DNA of 64,000 bases from Dyadobacter sp. UC 10 (GTDB taxonomy: Bacteria; Bacteroidota; Bacteroidia; Cytophagales; Spirosomataceae), in the NCBI RefSeq assembly GCF_008369915.1, contig NZ_VSRN01000001.1, forward strand, positions 3,220,501 through 3,284,500, written 5' to 3'. Shown here in pieces: positions 45,529 through 53,736 of the stretch; position 1 is the first letter of the stretch, and the number at the start of each line of letters is the position of its first letter. A program made the position numbers and the translations under genes. The notes under the pieces are model-generated. The model ran no database searches. It had not been told where the DNA came from and worked only from the letters and a program-made list of their open reading frames with translations.

Positions 45529-45543
45529 AACAGTGAAAGTAGT

Positions 45544-46671
45544 ATGAGATATTTCCTGATAAAGCTTAGTTTTTTCGCTTTGCTGCTTTTTCTGGACAGT
45601 TGTATTGAACCGTTTTCTCCGCCGGAAGTGAATTCTGTCGAGAATCACCTGGTAGTAGACGGTTTCCTGAATGTTGGGCAGGATACGACCCGGATTGAAT
45701 TGAGGAGAACGCAGAATGTAAATGAAACCGCAACCTCTGTTGGTGAGATTATGGCATCACTGGCGGTAGAGTCTGAAGGAGGCGAGAGTTACAGTTTCAC
45801 AGAAGTGGGTGGCGGGCTTTACGTTTTACCTCCAAATCAATACAATGCCGCTGCCAAATATCGGTTGCGGGTTAAAACTGTGGATGGTAAGGAATACCTT
45901 TCAGATTATGTGGATGTTACGGCAACTCCGCCGATCGACAGCGTTGAAAGTCGCTATGACCAGGGGCAGGACGCTATGGTTTTTTATGTAAATACCCATG
46001 ACCCGAACAACAAGACGCATTTTTACCGGTGGAAGTTTGAGGAAACATGGGAATACCGCGCCGCTTACTTTTCCTATCTGGAAGTGATCGATAAGGAAAT
46101 TGTTCCACGCACAGAGGATATCAATCTATGCTGGGGCAGTAGCCGTTCCGGTAGTATTTTGCTGGGCTCGACGATCAAGCTAACCAGTGACGTGATAAAG
46201 GACCTCCCGCTTTTCAGGGTGCCTGTTTCTACCAACAAGCTTTATATTAAATACAGTGTTTTAGTGCGGCAATATGCATTGTCCAGGCCAGCATTTGAAT
46301 ACTGGACAAGTCTAGCAAAAACAACGCAGGGAACAGGAAGCCTCTTCGATCCGCAGCCATCGCAGGTGACGGGAAACATTCATAATGTAGAAGATGCGAA
46401 AGACCTTGTTTTCGGTTACTTCAGTGCATCCACGGAGCAAACCAAGCGTCTTACGATTACTCCAAGACTTGGAAGCTACCCGCGTTGTATGCCCCCTGAT
46501 ACCTTCGATATCGTCTGCAGGCCGATGAGTGACCGGCAATGCGCATTGGAAACCACTGCTTTGCTGATGTCTTACGGAGGCGAGCGCTCGGAATATATTC
46601 TGGGCGCACCGTCAAGCTGCATCGATTGCCGCACGCAGGGTGGAACCACGAGAAGACCGCCTTTTTGGTGA
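45544..46671 (+). CDS. DUF4249 outer-membrane lipoprotein
   Basis: A 375-residue lipoprotein (lipobox LDSC, Cys20) of the DUF4249 family. Typical features: CIEPFSPP after the lipobox, NHLVVDGFLN, a first beta-sandwich with VESEGGESYSFTEVGGGLYVLP, GKEYLSDYVDVTATPPIDSV, and the Cys-rich C-terminal end APSSCIDCRTQGGTTRRPPFW-like. DUF4249 genes regularly accompany TonB-dependent receptors in Bacteroidota and probably act as extracellular substrate-binding or accessory proteins. It starts 15 bases after the receptor stop. Confidence 0.9.
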   Translation: MRYFLIKLSFFALLLFLDSCIEPFSPPEVNSVENHLVVDGFLNVGQDTTRIELRRTQNVNETATSVGEIMASLAVESEGGESYSFTEVGGGLYVLPPNQYNAAAKYRLRVKTVDGKEYLSDYVDVTATPPIDSVESRYDQGQDAMVFYVNTHDPNNKTHFYRWKFEETWEYRAAYFSYLEVIDKEIVPRTEDINLCWGSSRSGSILLGSTIKLTSDVIKDLPLFRVPVSTNKLYIKYSVLVRQYALSRPAFEYWTSLAKTTQGTGSLFDPQPSQVTGNIHNVEDAKDLVFGYFSASTEQTKRLTITPRLGSYPRCMPPDTFDIVCRPMSDRQCALETTALLMSYGGERSEYILGAPSSCIDCRTQGGTTRRPPFW

Positions 46672-46696
46672 AAATGAGTCATTCTAAAAAGATAAA

Positions 46697-49099
46697 ATGA
46701 AGACAAGAATCCTAACCTGCATCTGTTTTCTGCTGGCAGCGCCGCTGATTGTCGCTGCGCAGGAAGACGCCATGGTAACTTCCATGAAGCAGCGCTTTGG
46801 CCTGTACACAGAAAGGGCTGTGCAGGAGAAAATGTACGTGCATCTGGACAGGCCATTTTACCTGGTTGGAGAAACCGTCTGGTTCAAAGCCTATCTGCTT
46901 AACGGGGCGACTCACCGCTTTCTGGATCTGAGCAAAGTGGGGTATCTGGAAATATTGGATAGTGAAAATAATCCGGTCGTTCAAACCAAGTTCTCAATGA
47001 GCACAGGGCAGGGAAACGGCTCTGCGCAGATTCCGGCGACGATTGTCAGCGGGAAATATAAGGTACGCTGCTATACCAACTGGATGAAGAATTTCAGCGC
47101 CGATCAGTTTTTTGAAAGTGATATCACCGTCGTCAATCCATTCATCAGGTTTGATCCCGATCGCATTGTTAACGACAATGCACATTACGATGTTCAGTTT
47201 TTTCCGGAGGGCGGCAGGCTGGTAAAGGGGGTTGAAAGTAAAATAGCTTTTCGGGCTGTTGCTGCCGATGGAAAGGGTATTCGTTTCAATGGAGCGATTG
47301 TGAATGCGCAAAATGATACCGTTCAGAAGTTTACGCCGGAAGTGAGCGGAATCGGAAATTTTACATTTACTCCCAAAGAGGGCGAGACTTATAAAGCGTT
47401 TGTTACCGACGCCAAAGGTCTGAAGTCGGAATACCAGTTTCCTGCTGTCGAAGATGCGGGTTACGTAATGCAGGTAAAGGATTCGACAGAAACCTGGTTG
47501 AAAGTATCTGTATCAGCCCGACTGAATACGGATGAGCCCACCTACATATATATGCTTGCCCATACGAGGCAGGCGAATCCTGTGATCGAGAAAAAGGCTG
47601 TTGTGAGAAACCGCGCGGTGTTTTTGCTTGATAAAAGCAAGCTGGGTGAAGGGATTTCGCACATCACGATATTCAATGAAAAGGTAAAGCCGGTTACCGA
47701 GCGGCTGTACTTTAAGCGGCCAAAGGCAAAGCTGGAAGTGGATGCCCAGCTGGCAAGGACCTTTATCACAAGAGAAAAGGTGGTATTAAACCTTTCGTCC
47801 TCTGTCGCAGCCGCTACCGATCAGATGTCTAATTTGTCGGTTGCAATATACCTTGATGATTCGATCAAGGGCGATCTGCAACAAGATATCAATACCTACC
47901 TCTGGCTTACTTCGGACCTGAAAGGCACCATTGAGTCTCCCGAATACTATTTCAGCAATGCAACCGAAGAATCGGATCGGCAGATTGATAATCTGATGCT
48001 TACGCATGGTTGGCGCAGGTTGAACTGGGAAGGTGTGTTTGGAAGTCAGCCACCCAAATTTGCAAACCTGCCAGAGTACGATGGTCATTTCATTTCGGGA
48101 AAAATTGTTGACAGGGTAAGCGGCGATCCCGCGAAAGGGAAGGATGCGTTTCTCGCGGCGCTTGACGTGCCGGCCCGGTTATATGCAGCGCAGAGTGATC
48201 AGCAGGGAAAAGTGACTTTTGAAGTGCGCCGTTTTATTGGTCCGAAGGAAATTACAGTTCAGACTAATCTTGGCATCGATTCTACCTACAAAATTGAAAT
48301 TCTGAGCCCCTTCTCAAAGCAATATTCTCCCAACCCATTGCCCGCTTTTTATTTCGATAAAACATTCGAAAATCAGTTGCTGACGCGCACTATTAATATG
48401 CAGACAGTCAATTCCTATATTCCAAGGGTTTATAATCAGAAAAAGCCGACTCTTACCGATTCGCTCGCCTTTTTTGGGATGCCTGACGAAAAGTATTTTC
48501 TCGATGATTTCACCCGTTTCCCCACGATGGAAGAGGTGCTGAGAGAATATGTAAAAGGTGTGCTTGTGAGAAGGCGGCAGAAGGAATTTCACTTCAGGAT
48601 GATCGACAAGCTGTTGCCCAATACCTACTATACCACCGATCCATTGATGCTGGTTGACGGTATCCCGATTTTTGACGCCGATCAAATTATGGAATTCGAT
48701 CCTCTCAAAATCAAGAAGATTGAGGTTTTAAACTCGCGCTATTTCCTCGGGCCTATGACTTTCACAGGTATCGTCAGCTTTTCTACCTACGGCAACGATC
48801 TGTCGGGTTTTGAGCTCGATCCGAAAGTGTTGGTAATGCCTTACGAGGGGGTTCAGGCACAGCGGGAGTTTTATGCCCCGAAATACGACGGCGGTAATGC
48901 GAACAGCCGGGTTCCGGATTTCAGAAATCTGCTTTTTTGGGCTCCGAATGTAGTAACTGACAAAAAAGGCAAAGCTTCGCTGGAATTTTACACCTCCGAT
49001 CAAACTGGCAAATACAGCGTCGTTATCCAGGGAATTACACCTTTCGGGGTAGCTGGCAGCAAGAAGCTTTCTTTCGAGGTGGGCAAACGTAATTTCTAG
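46697..49099 (+). CDS. Large secreted MG2/plug-like protein
   Basis: An 800-residue secreted protein with a signal peptide (1-21). Near residue 45 it has EKMYVHLDRPFYLVGETVWFKAYL, a macroglobulin MG2-like segment found in many Bacteroidota secreted proteins. Several beta-sandwich units follow. Around residues 620-700 it has a TonB-plug-like patch (MLVDGIPIFDADQIMEFDPLKIKKIEVLNSRYFLGPMTFTGIVSF), but no barrel follows. The end resembles an MG-type domain (WAPNVVTDKKGKASLEFYTSDQTGKYSVVIQGI). It is 25 bases after the DUF4249 gene. Function unknown. Confidence 0.8.
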   Translation: MKTRILTCICFLLAAPLIVAAQEDAMVTSMKQRFGLYTERAVQEKMYVHLDRPFYLVGETVWFKAYLLNGATHRFLDLSKVGYLEILDSENNPVVQTKFSMSTGQGNGSAQIPATIVSGKYKVRCYTNWMKNFSADQFFESDITVVNPFIRFDPDRIVNDNAHYDVQFFPEGGRLVKGVESKIAFRAVAADGKGIRFNGAIVNAQNDTVQKFTPEVSGIGNFTFTPKEGETYKAFVTDAKGLKSEYQFPAVEDAGYVMQVKDSTETWLKVSVSARLNTDEPTYIYMLAHTRQANPVIEKKAVVRNRAVFLLDKSKLGEGISHITIFNEKVKPVTERLYFKRPKAKLEVDAQLARTFITREKVVLNLSSSVAAATDQMSNLSVAIYLDDSIKGDLQQDINTYLWLTSDLKGTIESPEYYFSNATEESDRQIDNLMLTHGWRRLNWEGVFGSQPPKFANLPEYDGHFISGKIVDRVSGDPAKGKDAFLAALDVPARLYAAQSDQQGKVTFEVRRFIGPKEITVQTNLGIDSTYKIEILSPFSKQYSPNPLPAFYFDKTFENQLLTRTINMQTVNSYIPRVYNQKKPTLTDSLAFFGMPDEKYFLDDFTRFPTMEEVLREYVKGVLVRRRQKEFHFRMIDKLLPNTYYTTDPLMLVDGIPIFDADQIMEFDPLKIKKIEVLNSRYFLGPMTFTGIVSFSTYGNDLSGFELDPKVLVMPYEGVQAQREFYAPKYDGGNANSRVPDFRNLLFWAPNVVTDKKGKASLEFYTSDQTGKYSVVIQGITPFGVAGSKKLSFEVGKRNF

Positions 49100-49105
49100 C
49101 AGCCT

Positions 49106-49567
49106 TCAAATATAAAATTCAGAGGTGTGCTTGATCTCTTTCAGAACAAAGGTTGAGTTTAGCACACCGATATTGTCTATTTTAGAAAGCTTGTATTTGA
49201 CAAAATCGTGGTATTCATCCAGGCTGGCGACGTTGATTTTTAATAAAAAGTCCACCTGCCCGGCCATGTGATAGCATTCCTGCACCTCGTCCAGGTTCTG
49301 GATCTCCTGCTCGAACTTCTCGATAAATGCCTCGTTGTGGTACCGCATTGATACCTGGCAAATTGTGGTTACCTGTCGGTTAATCAGCTTTTTGTCCAGT
49401 ATCGCGACGTACTGTTTAATGAACCCCAGGCTTTCCAATCTCCTGATCCTTTCATAAACCGGCGAGATCGTCAGATTGAGCATCGCAGCGATTTCCTTCG
49501 TTGTTTTTTTTGCATCTTTTTGCAGGATGCGGAGTATTTTGGTATCAATTTTGTCCAACTGTTCCAT
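49106..49567 (-). CDS. Lrp/AsnC-family transcriptional regulator
   Basis: A 153-residue regulator: N-terminal helix-turn-helix (LDKIDTKILRILQKDAKKTTKEIAAMLNLTISPVYERIRRLESLGFIKQY) and C-terminal RAM ligand-binding domain (ECYHMAGQVDFLLKINVASLDEYHDFV). These proteins respond to amino acids. It is divergent from tdh-kbl, and Lrp controls that pathway in E. coli, so regulation of threonine breakdown is a fair guess. It converges with the MG2-like gene with only six bases between the stops and no evident hairpin. Confidence 0.92.
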   Translation of the reverse strand: MEQLDKIDTKILRILQKDAKKTTKEIAAMLNLTISPVYERIRRLESLGFIKQYVAILDKKLINRQVTTICQVSMRYHNEAFIEKFEQEIQNLDEVQECYHMAGQVDFLLKINVASLDEYHDFVKYKLSKIDNIGVLNSTFVLKEIKHTSEFYI

Positions 49568-49734
49568 GGTGCAATAATATTTGCTGCGTAGCGCCGGTTA
49601 ATGGGTTCGGTAAAGTAATATTTTAGATAAATATCGTATTGTCCGGGAATATTTACTGTCTAATGCGCCATTTATTGAAAATAATTTCCATAAATGACAA
49701 ATTGCAAGTGATTTATGCTTTAAAGTTTATGCTT

Positions 49735-50688
49735 ATGAAGTCTGAAAATATCCTTGTAATCGGGGCAAATGGCCAGATCGGATCTGTACTGGTTGAATAT
49801 CTGCGGGAAATTTATGGCGTGGGCCATGTGATTGCTTCCGACATTCGGAAACCGGAAATTGAATCTGGTATTTTTGAGCAGCTTGATGCAACAAATGCAC
49901 AAGCACTTTCGGCAATTGTTAAGAAATTTAAGATAACCCAGATTTATCACCTGGCGGCTATTCTATCGGCAAAAGGTGAGCAGGAGCCACTGAAAACTTG
50001 GGACATTAATATGCAAACCTATTTCAATGTGCTGGAAATAGCCCGCGAAAACCAGGTTGAAAAAATATTCTATCCTAGTTCGATCGCCGTTTTTGGCGAA
50101 CAGGTTGACACCAAAGCAGAACAGTGGTCTTATCTTGATCCATCGACCGTTTACGGAATTAGCAAGGCGGCAGGAGAAAACTGGTCAAACTATTACTTTA
50201 AAAGGTACGGGCTTGATATCCGTTCGTTACGGTACCCTGGTATCATAGGATACCAATCCATGCCCGGCGGCGGAACTACCGATTATGCGGTCGATATTTA
50301 TCATAAAGCAGTGAAGGGAGAGTCTTTTGAATGTTTTTTAAAATCAGATACCACGCTTCCGATGATCTATATTACCGACGCGATGGACGCGACGGTACGG
50401 TTGATGGAAGCGCCAAAAGAAAAAATTACAGTCAGGACAAGCTATAACCTGGCGGGAATCAGTTTTTCTCCGGAAGAAATCGCCACCAGTATCAAAGAGA
50501 TCATCCCTGATTTTGATATTACTTACAAACCGGACTTTCGCCAGCAAATAGCAGCATCCTGGCCACAGGAAATAGACGACACGCAAGCCAGAAAAGACTG
50601 GGGCTGGCGACCAACCTATAATCTCGAAAAAATGACGCAGGAAATGATCAAAGAATTGACAAAGAAATACCAGACAGTAAAAGGGTAA
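49735..50688 (+). CDS. tdh: L-threonine 3-dehydrogenase, SDR type
   Basis: A 317-residue extended SDR that oxidises L-threonine to 2-amino-3-ketobutyrate with NAD. Motifs: VIGANGQIGSVL, VIASDIRKPE, AAILSAKGEQEPLKTWDINM, PSSIAVFG, the active STVYGISKAAGE and SLRYPGIIGYQSMPGGGTTDYAVDI. These match the SDR-type enzyme known from Flavobacterium-like bacteria rather than the zinc-dependent Tdh of E. coli. The start is taken as ATG 49735 (ATG 49729 also in frame). kbl lies 150 bases downstream and completes the pathway. Confidence 0.93.
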   Translation: MKSENILVIGANGQIGSVLVEYLREIYGVGHVIASDIRKPEIESGIFEQLDATNAQALSAIVKKFKITQIYHLAAILSAKGEQEPLKTWDINMQTYFNVLEIARENQVEKIFYPSSIAVFGEQVDTKAEQWSYLDPSTVYGISKAAGENWSNYYFKRYGLDIRSLRYPGIIGYQSMPGGGTTDYAVDIYHKAVKGESFECFLKSDTTLPMIYITDAMDATVRLMEAPKEKITVRTSYNLAGISFSPEEIATSIKEIIPDFDITYKPDFRQQIAASWPQEIDDTQARKDWGWRPTYNLEKMTQEMIKELTKKYQTVKG

Positions 50689-50738
50689 TAGTTACACCGG
50701 AAAAAAAGTAGTCAAGTATCAAACTCAGGTTTCTAATT

Positions 50739-50806
50739 GAGTCATTGTAATTGTCATCGAGTCATTGAGTCATTCGGTCATTCAATTATTCAGTCATTCA
50801 GTCATC
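50739..50806 (+). repeat. Degenerate GTCATT short repeat tract
   Basis: The gap between tdh and kbl contains about eight imperfect units built on GTCATT (GAGTCATTG, GTCATCGA, GTCATTGA, GTCATTCGG, GTCATTCAA, then TATTCAGTCATTCAGTCATC). The unit spacing is irregular at 7-12 bases. Confidence 0.75.
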
Positions 50807-50838
50807 GCACCGGCGGCCCGGTCAATCATTCATAAATC

Positions 50839-52026
50839 ATGTACGGAAACATTCAGCAAGAACTGCAAAAAGAACTCGACGCGATCAAAGAAGCGGGTTT
50901 ATATAAGAAGGAAAGAATTATTACCACGCCACAGTCGGCCAGTATTGCCACGACCGACGGCAAGGATGTCCTTAACTTTTGTGCAAACAATTACCTCGGA
51001 CTTTCCTCTCACCCGGAAGTGATCAAAGCAGGTATCGAGGCGATCAACACGCATGGATTCGGAATGTCCTCGGTGCGTTTTATTTGCGGCACGCAGGATA
51101 TTCACAAGGAACTTGAACGGAAGACGGCGGAATTCTTGGGCACAGAGGACTGTATTTTGTACGCAGCCGCTTTCGATGCGAACGGAGGTTTGTTCGAGCC
51201 GCTGCTAAACGAGCAGGATGCAATTATTTCCGACGAACTCAACCACGCTTCCCTCATTGACGGGATCAGGTTATGCAAGGCAAAACGCTTTCGCTACAAA
51301 CACAATGATATAGCGGATCTGGAAACCCAGCTCAATGATGCAGCTGGAAGCCGCCGGATCCTGATTGTGACCGACGGCGTATTTTCGATGGACGGAACAA
51401 TTGCGCAGCTCGATAAAATTTGCGACCTCGCCGAACAATATCAGGCAATGGTCATGATCGATGAATGCCACGCGAGCGGGTTCATGGGGAAAACCGGCCG
51501 CGGCTCGCACGAGTTCAGGAACGTTATGGGGCGAATCGACATCATTACAGGCACTTACGGAAAAGCGCTGGGTGGAGCCTCGGGCGGTTTTACAGCCGCT
51601 AAAAAGGAGATCGTTGAAATATTGCGCCAGCGGTCGAGACCTTATCTGTTCTCAAATACACTGGCACCCTCAATTGTCGGCGCTTCAATCAAGGTATTAG
51701 ATCTGCTATCCTCGTCGACGGAGCTTCGTGATAAGCTGGAAAAAAACACCGCTTTTTTCAGAAAAGAAATGACGGAAGCCGGCTTTAATATTCTGCCAGG
51801 CGAGCACCCGATCGTACCGATCATGCTTTACGACGCAAAACTCGCACAGGAATTCGCGGCTAAATTACTCGACGAAGGCATTTACGTAATAGGTTTCTTC
51901 TACCCCGTAGTACCACAGGGAAAAGCAAGGATCCGTGTACAAATTTCAGCCGGCCACGAACAGGAACACCTGGAAAAAGCGGTGGCGGCATTCACGAAAG
52001 TAGGGAAAGAGCTGGGAGTCATTTGA
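50839..52026 (+). CDS. kbl: Glycine C-acetyltransferase (2-amino-3-ketobutyrate CoA ligase)
   Basis: A 395-residue PLP enzyme of the alpha-oxoamine synthase family. It splits 2-amino-3-ketobutyrate with CoA to glycine and acetyl-CoA. Motifs: [62 protein letters not shown] and PLP-binding K242 in TYGKALGG. It follows tdh, forming the threonine degradation pair. The sequence pattern fits Kbl rather than serine palmitoyltransferase. Confidence 0.95.
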   Translation: MYGNIQQELQKELDAIKEAGLYKKERIITTPQSASIATTDGKDVLNFCANNYLGLSSHPEVIKAGIEAINTHGFGMSSVRFICGTQDIHKELERKTAEFLGTEDCILYAAAFDANGGLFEPLLNEQDAIISDELNHASLIDGIRLCKAKRFRYKHNDIADLETQLNDAAGSRRILIVTDGVFSMDGTIAQLDKICDLAEQYQAMVMIDECHASGFMGKTGRGSHEFRNVMGRIDIITGTYGKALGGASGGFTAAKKEIVEILRQRSRPYLFSNTLAPSIVGASIKVLDLLSSSTELRDKLEKNTAFFRKEMTEAGFNILPGEHPIVPIMLYDAKLAQEFAAKLLDEGIYVIGFFYPVVPQGKARIRVQISAGHEQEHLEKAVAAFTKVGKELGVI

Positions 52027-52111
52027 AGGGAGGAAGGAAGAAGGGAGGATGGAGGAAAGGCGAAAGTAAAAAGTCCCTTCCCCCCTTCCTCCCTTCCTCC
52101 ATCCTCCCTTT
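52025..52111. repeat. Homopurine/homopyrimidine inverted repeat, copy 2
   Basis: A purine arm at 52025-52065 and a pyrimidine arm at about 52074-52110 flank a short loop. The core AAGGGAGGATGGAGGAA (52041-52057) has a perfect complement at 52094-52110 and is identical to the 17-mer of the copy at 40.6 kb. It fills the gap between the kbl and transglutaminase stop codons. Confidence 0.88.
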
Positions 52112-52901
52112 ATCCCAACAACGACGCTTCCACGTGCAGGGATTGTAAAGTGGCATTTCCGTATTGTGTCACCATCGCTACGTCGGCGGCGTCCCTGCCG
52201 TGGCCTATTTCAATGCGGTAGCCTTCGGTTTTCTCCTGTACCGCGTCGAAAGTATACCAGTCTCCACCGATATAGACGTCGAACCAGGCGTGTAAGTCCA
52301 TCACTTTAAGCCTGTCCAGATAGCCGACTGTCATGCGGGCCGGGATACAAAGGTTCCGGCACAATGCAATGGCAAGGTGGGTGAAATCGCGGCAAACGCC
52401 TATGCGGTTTCTAGCCAGATCCAGTGCGGTTGTGCTGGCGTCGGTAACACCATATTGATACGTAATATTTTTGTGTATCCACGTCCTGATCGCCTCAACC
52501 TGTTCGTAACCGGGAACCAGGTTTCCCGCTATTTCCATGGCCAGCATATTGATCTCATGGAGGTCCGACTGGCAGTAGCGGCTTGGTAAAATGTAATGCA
52601 TCACTTCATCCGGCAGATCTCCGACAAGCACATAAGCCGGCGGCGGACTTGGGATCGGCTTGGTTGCGTTCACCTGCGCCTGTACTTCGGTCGTAATCGT
52701 TACCCTGCCTACCGGCAAAATTGTGCGTTGGCAAGGATTTCCATAAATATCGATATATTCTGAAAATGGCACCTGTGGCTCGATATTGAAGCCCTCCTGG
52801 ATAATAGATTGGCCTTCCTGGCGACGGGGGCGTAACATGGTGGTTACTGTAGTGGGAGCATACACGTCGTACGTAAATATGCTTCTTCCCTGCATTTTCA
52901 T
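52110..52901 (-). CDS. Transglutaminase-like cysteine peptidase family protein
   Basis: A 263-residue protein with an N-terminal beta region (about 1-100) and a transglutaminase-like domain with the full Cys-His-Asp triad: C170 in RIGVCRDFTHLA, H204 in MDLHAWFDVY and D219 in WYTFDAVQ. No signal peptide is visible. Proteins of this type often occur with Alpha-E and circularly permuted ATP-grasp genes; here an Alpha-E gene is 6 kb away. Substrate unknown. Confidence 0.88.
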   Translation of the reverse strand: MKMQGRSIFTYDVYAPTTVTTMLRPRRQEGQSIIQEGFNIEPQVPFSEYIDIYGNPCQRTILPVGRVTITTEVQAQVNATKPIPSPPPAYVLVGDLPDEVMHYILPSRYCQSDLHEINMLAMEIAGNLVPGYEQVEAIRTWIHKNITYQYGVTDASTTALDLARNRIGVCRDFTHLAIALCRNLCIPARMTVGYLDRLKVMDLHAWFDVYIGGDWYTFDAVQEKTEGYRIEIGHGRDAADVAMVTQYGNATLQSLHVEASLLG

Positions 52902-53078
52902 GTGGAATCGATTTATGTTTAGTAAATATAGTGATAGGGTGCCACTTAAAAATTACGTGCCATTTATCTTGTCAATAAACCGCTATACGTTCTGAATTAA
53001 AACATATTAATACGCGTTTTCAGACTGGAATACTATTTTAGCATTCATAGGAATATGTAGCATTTAAATTTTTTATCT

Positions 53079-53612
53079 ATGGCAGTTACCAAATGGATCG
53101 TAGACCCTGTACATTCTGAGGTTCAGTTTAAAATCAAACACCTGGTCATTTCAACGATCACAGGTTCGTTCAATAATTTTGAAGGAGGCGCAACCTCGGA
53201 TATGAGTAATTTTGAGGATGCTGAAATTCACTTTTCGCTGGATGTGAGCAGTATCGATACGAATATTGAAGCCCGCGACAAGCATTTGAGGTCGGCCGAT
53301 TTTTTCGATGCAGAGCAATTTCCGCACATCACTTTTCAATCTAATTATTTTCATAAGGTAAAAGGTGACAACTACAAATTGTCGGGCTTACTGACCTTAA
53401 AAGGTATTACGAAACCCATCGAGCTCGACGCCGAATACGGAGGCTCCGAGCGGGACGCGGAAGGTAAGTTAAGAGTTGGTTTTGAAGTAGAAGGAAGGCT
53501 GAGCCGGCAGGAATTCGGGCTGAATTATATGCAGCTCACAGATTCCGGCGGCCTGGTCGTCGGAGAAGATGTGAAGCTCATCGCCAATATCCAGCTTGTG
53601 AAGCAGTCTTAG
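53079..53612 (+). CDS. YceI family protein
   Basis: A 177-residue YceI/lipocalin-like beta-barrel that binds isoprenoid-type lipids in related structures. Motifs: KWIVDPVHSEVQFKIKHLVISTITGSF, ARDKHLRSADFFDAEQFPHITFQS, LKGITKPIELDAEY and RQEFGLNYMQLTDSGGLVVGEDVKLIANIQL. There is no signal peptide, so this copy is probably cytoplasmic. Monocistronic with its own terminator. Confidence 0.92.
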   Translation: MAVTKWIVDPVHSEVQFKIKHLVISTITGSFNNFEGGATSDMSNFEDAEIHFSLDVSSIDTNIEARDKHLRSADFFDAEQFPHITFQSNYFHKVKGDNYKLSGLLTLKGITKPIELDAEYGGSERDAEGKLRVGFEVEGRLSRQEFGLNYMQLTDSGGLVVGEDVKLIANIQLVKQS

Positions 53613-53632
53613 ACTGGAATTTAATAGCTATG

Positions 53633-53667
53633 AAAACCCGTCGGCTAAACTGTCCGGCGGGTTTTTT
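53633..53667 (+). terminator. Terminator of the yceI-like gene
   Basis: AAAACCCGTCGG (53633-53644) pairs with CCGGCGGGTTTT (53654-53665), including one G-U pair, and continues into T. Confidence 0.85.
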
Positions 53668-53701
53668 CATATATGAGGATATGAAGGGGTTGTTTTCCTT
53701 T

Positions 53702-53709
53702 TATATTTG
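53702..53709 (+). promoter_or_regulatory. -7 promoter box of the ceramidase-like operon
   Basis: TATATTTG is an exact TAnnTTTG 27 bases ahead of the ATG at 53737 and just downstream of the preceding terminator. No -33 element identified. Confidence 0.45.
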
Positions 53710-53736
53710 ACCGACTTAATCTTCAAAGTACGCTTC

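Noticed and set aside
42757-46671. TonB receptor and lipoprotein considered as a SusC/SusD pair
   Set aside because: The lipoprotein has the DUF4249 pattern, not the SusD helical repeat fold; no glycan enzymes nearby.
50739-50806. GTCATT repeats considered as CRISPR
   Set aside because: Units are 6-9 bases, spacers absent and irregular; no cas genes in the window.
50839-52026. kbl considered as serine palmitoyltransferase
   Set aside because: Same superfamily, but the N-terminus, motifs and the adjacent tdh fit glycine C-acetyltransferase.
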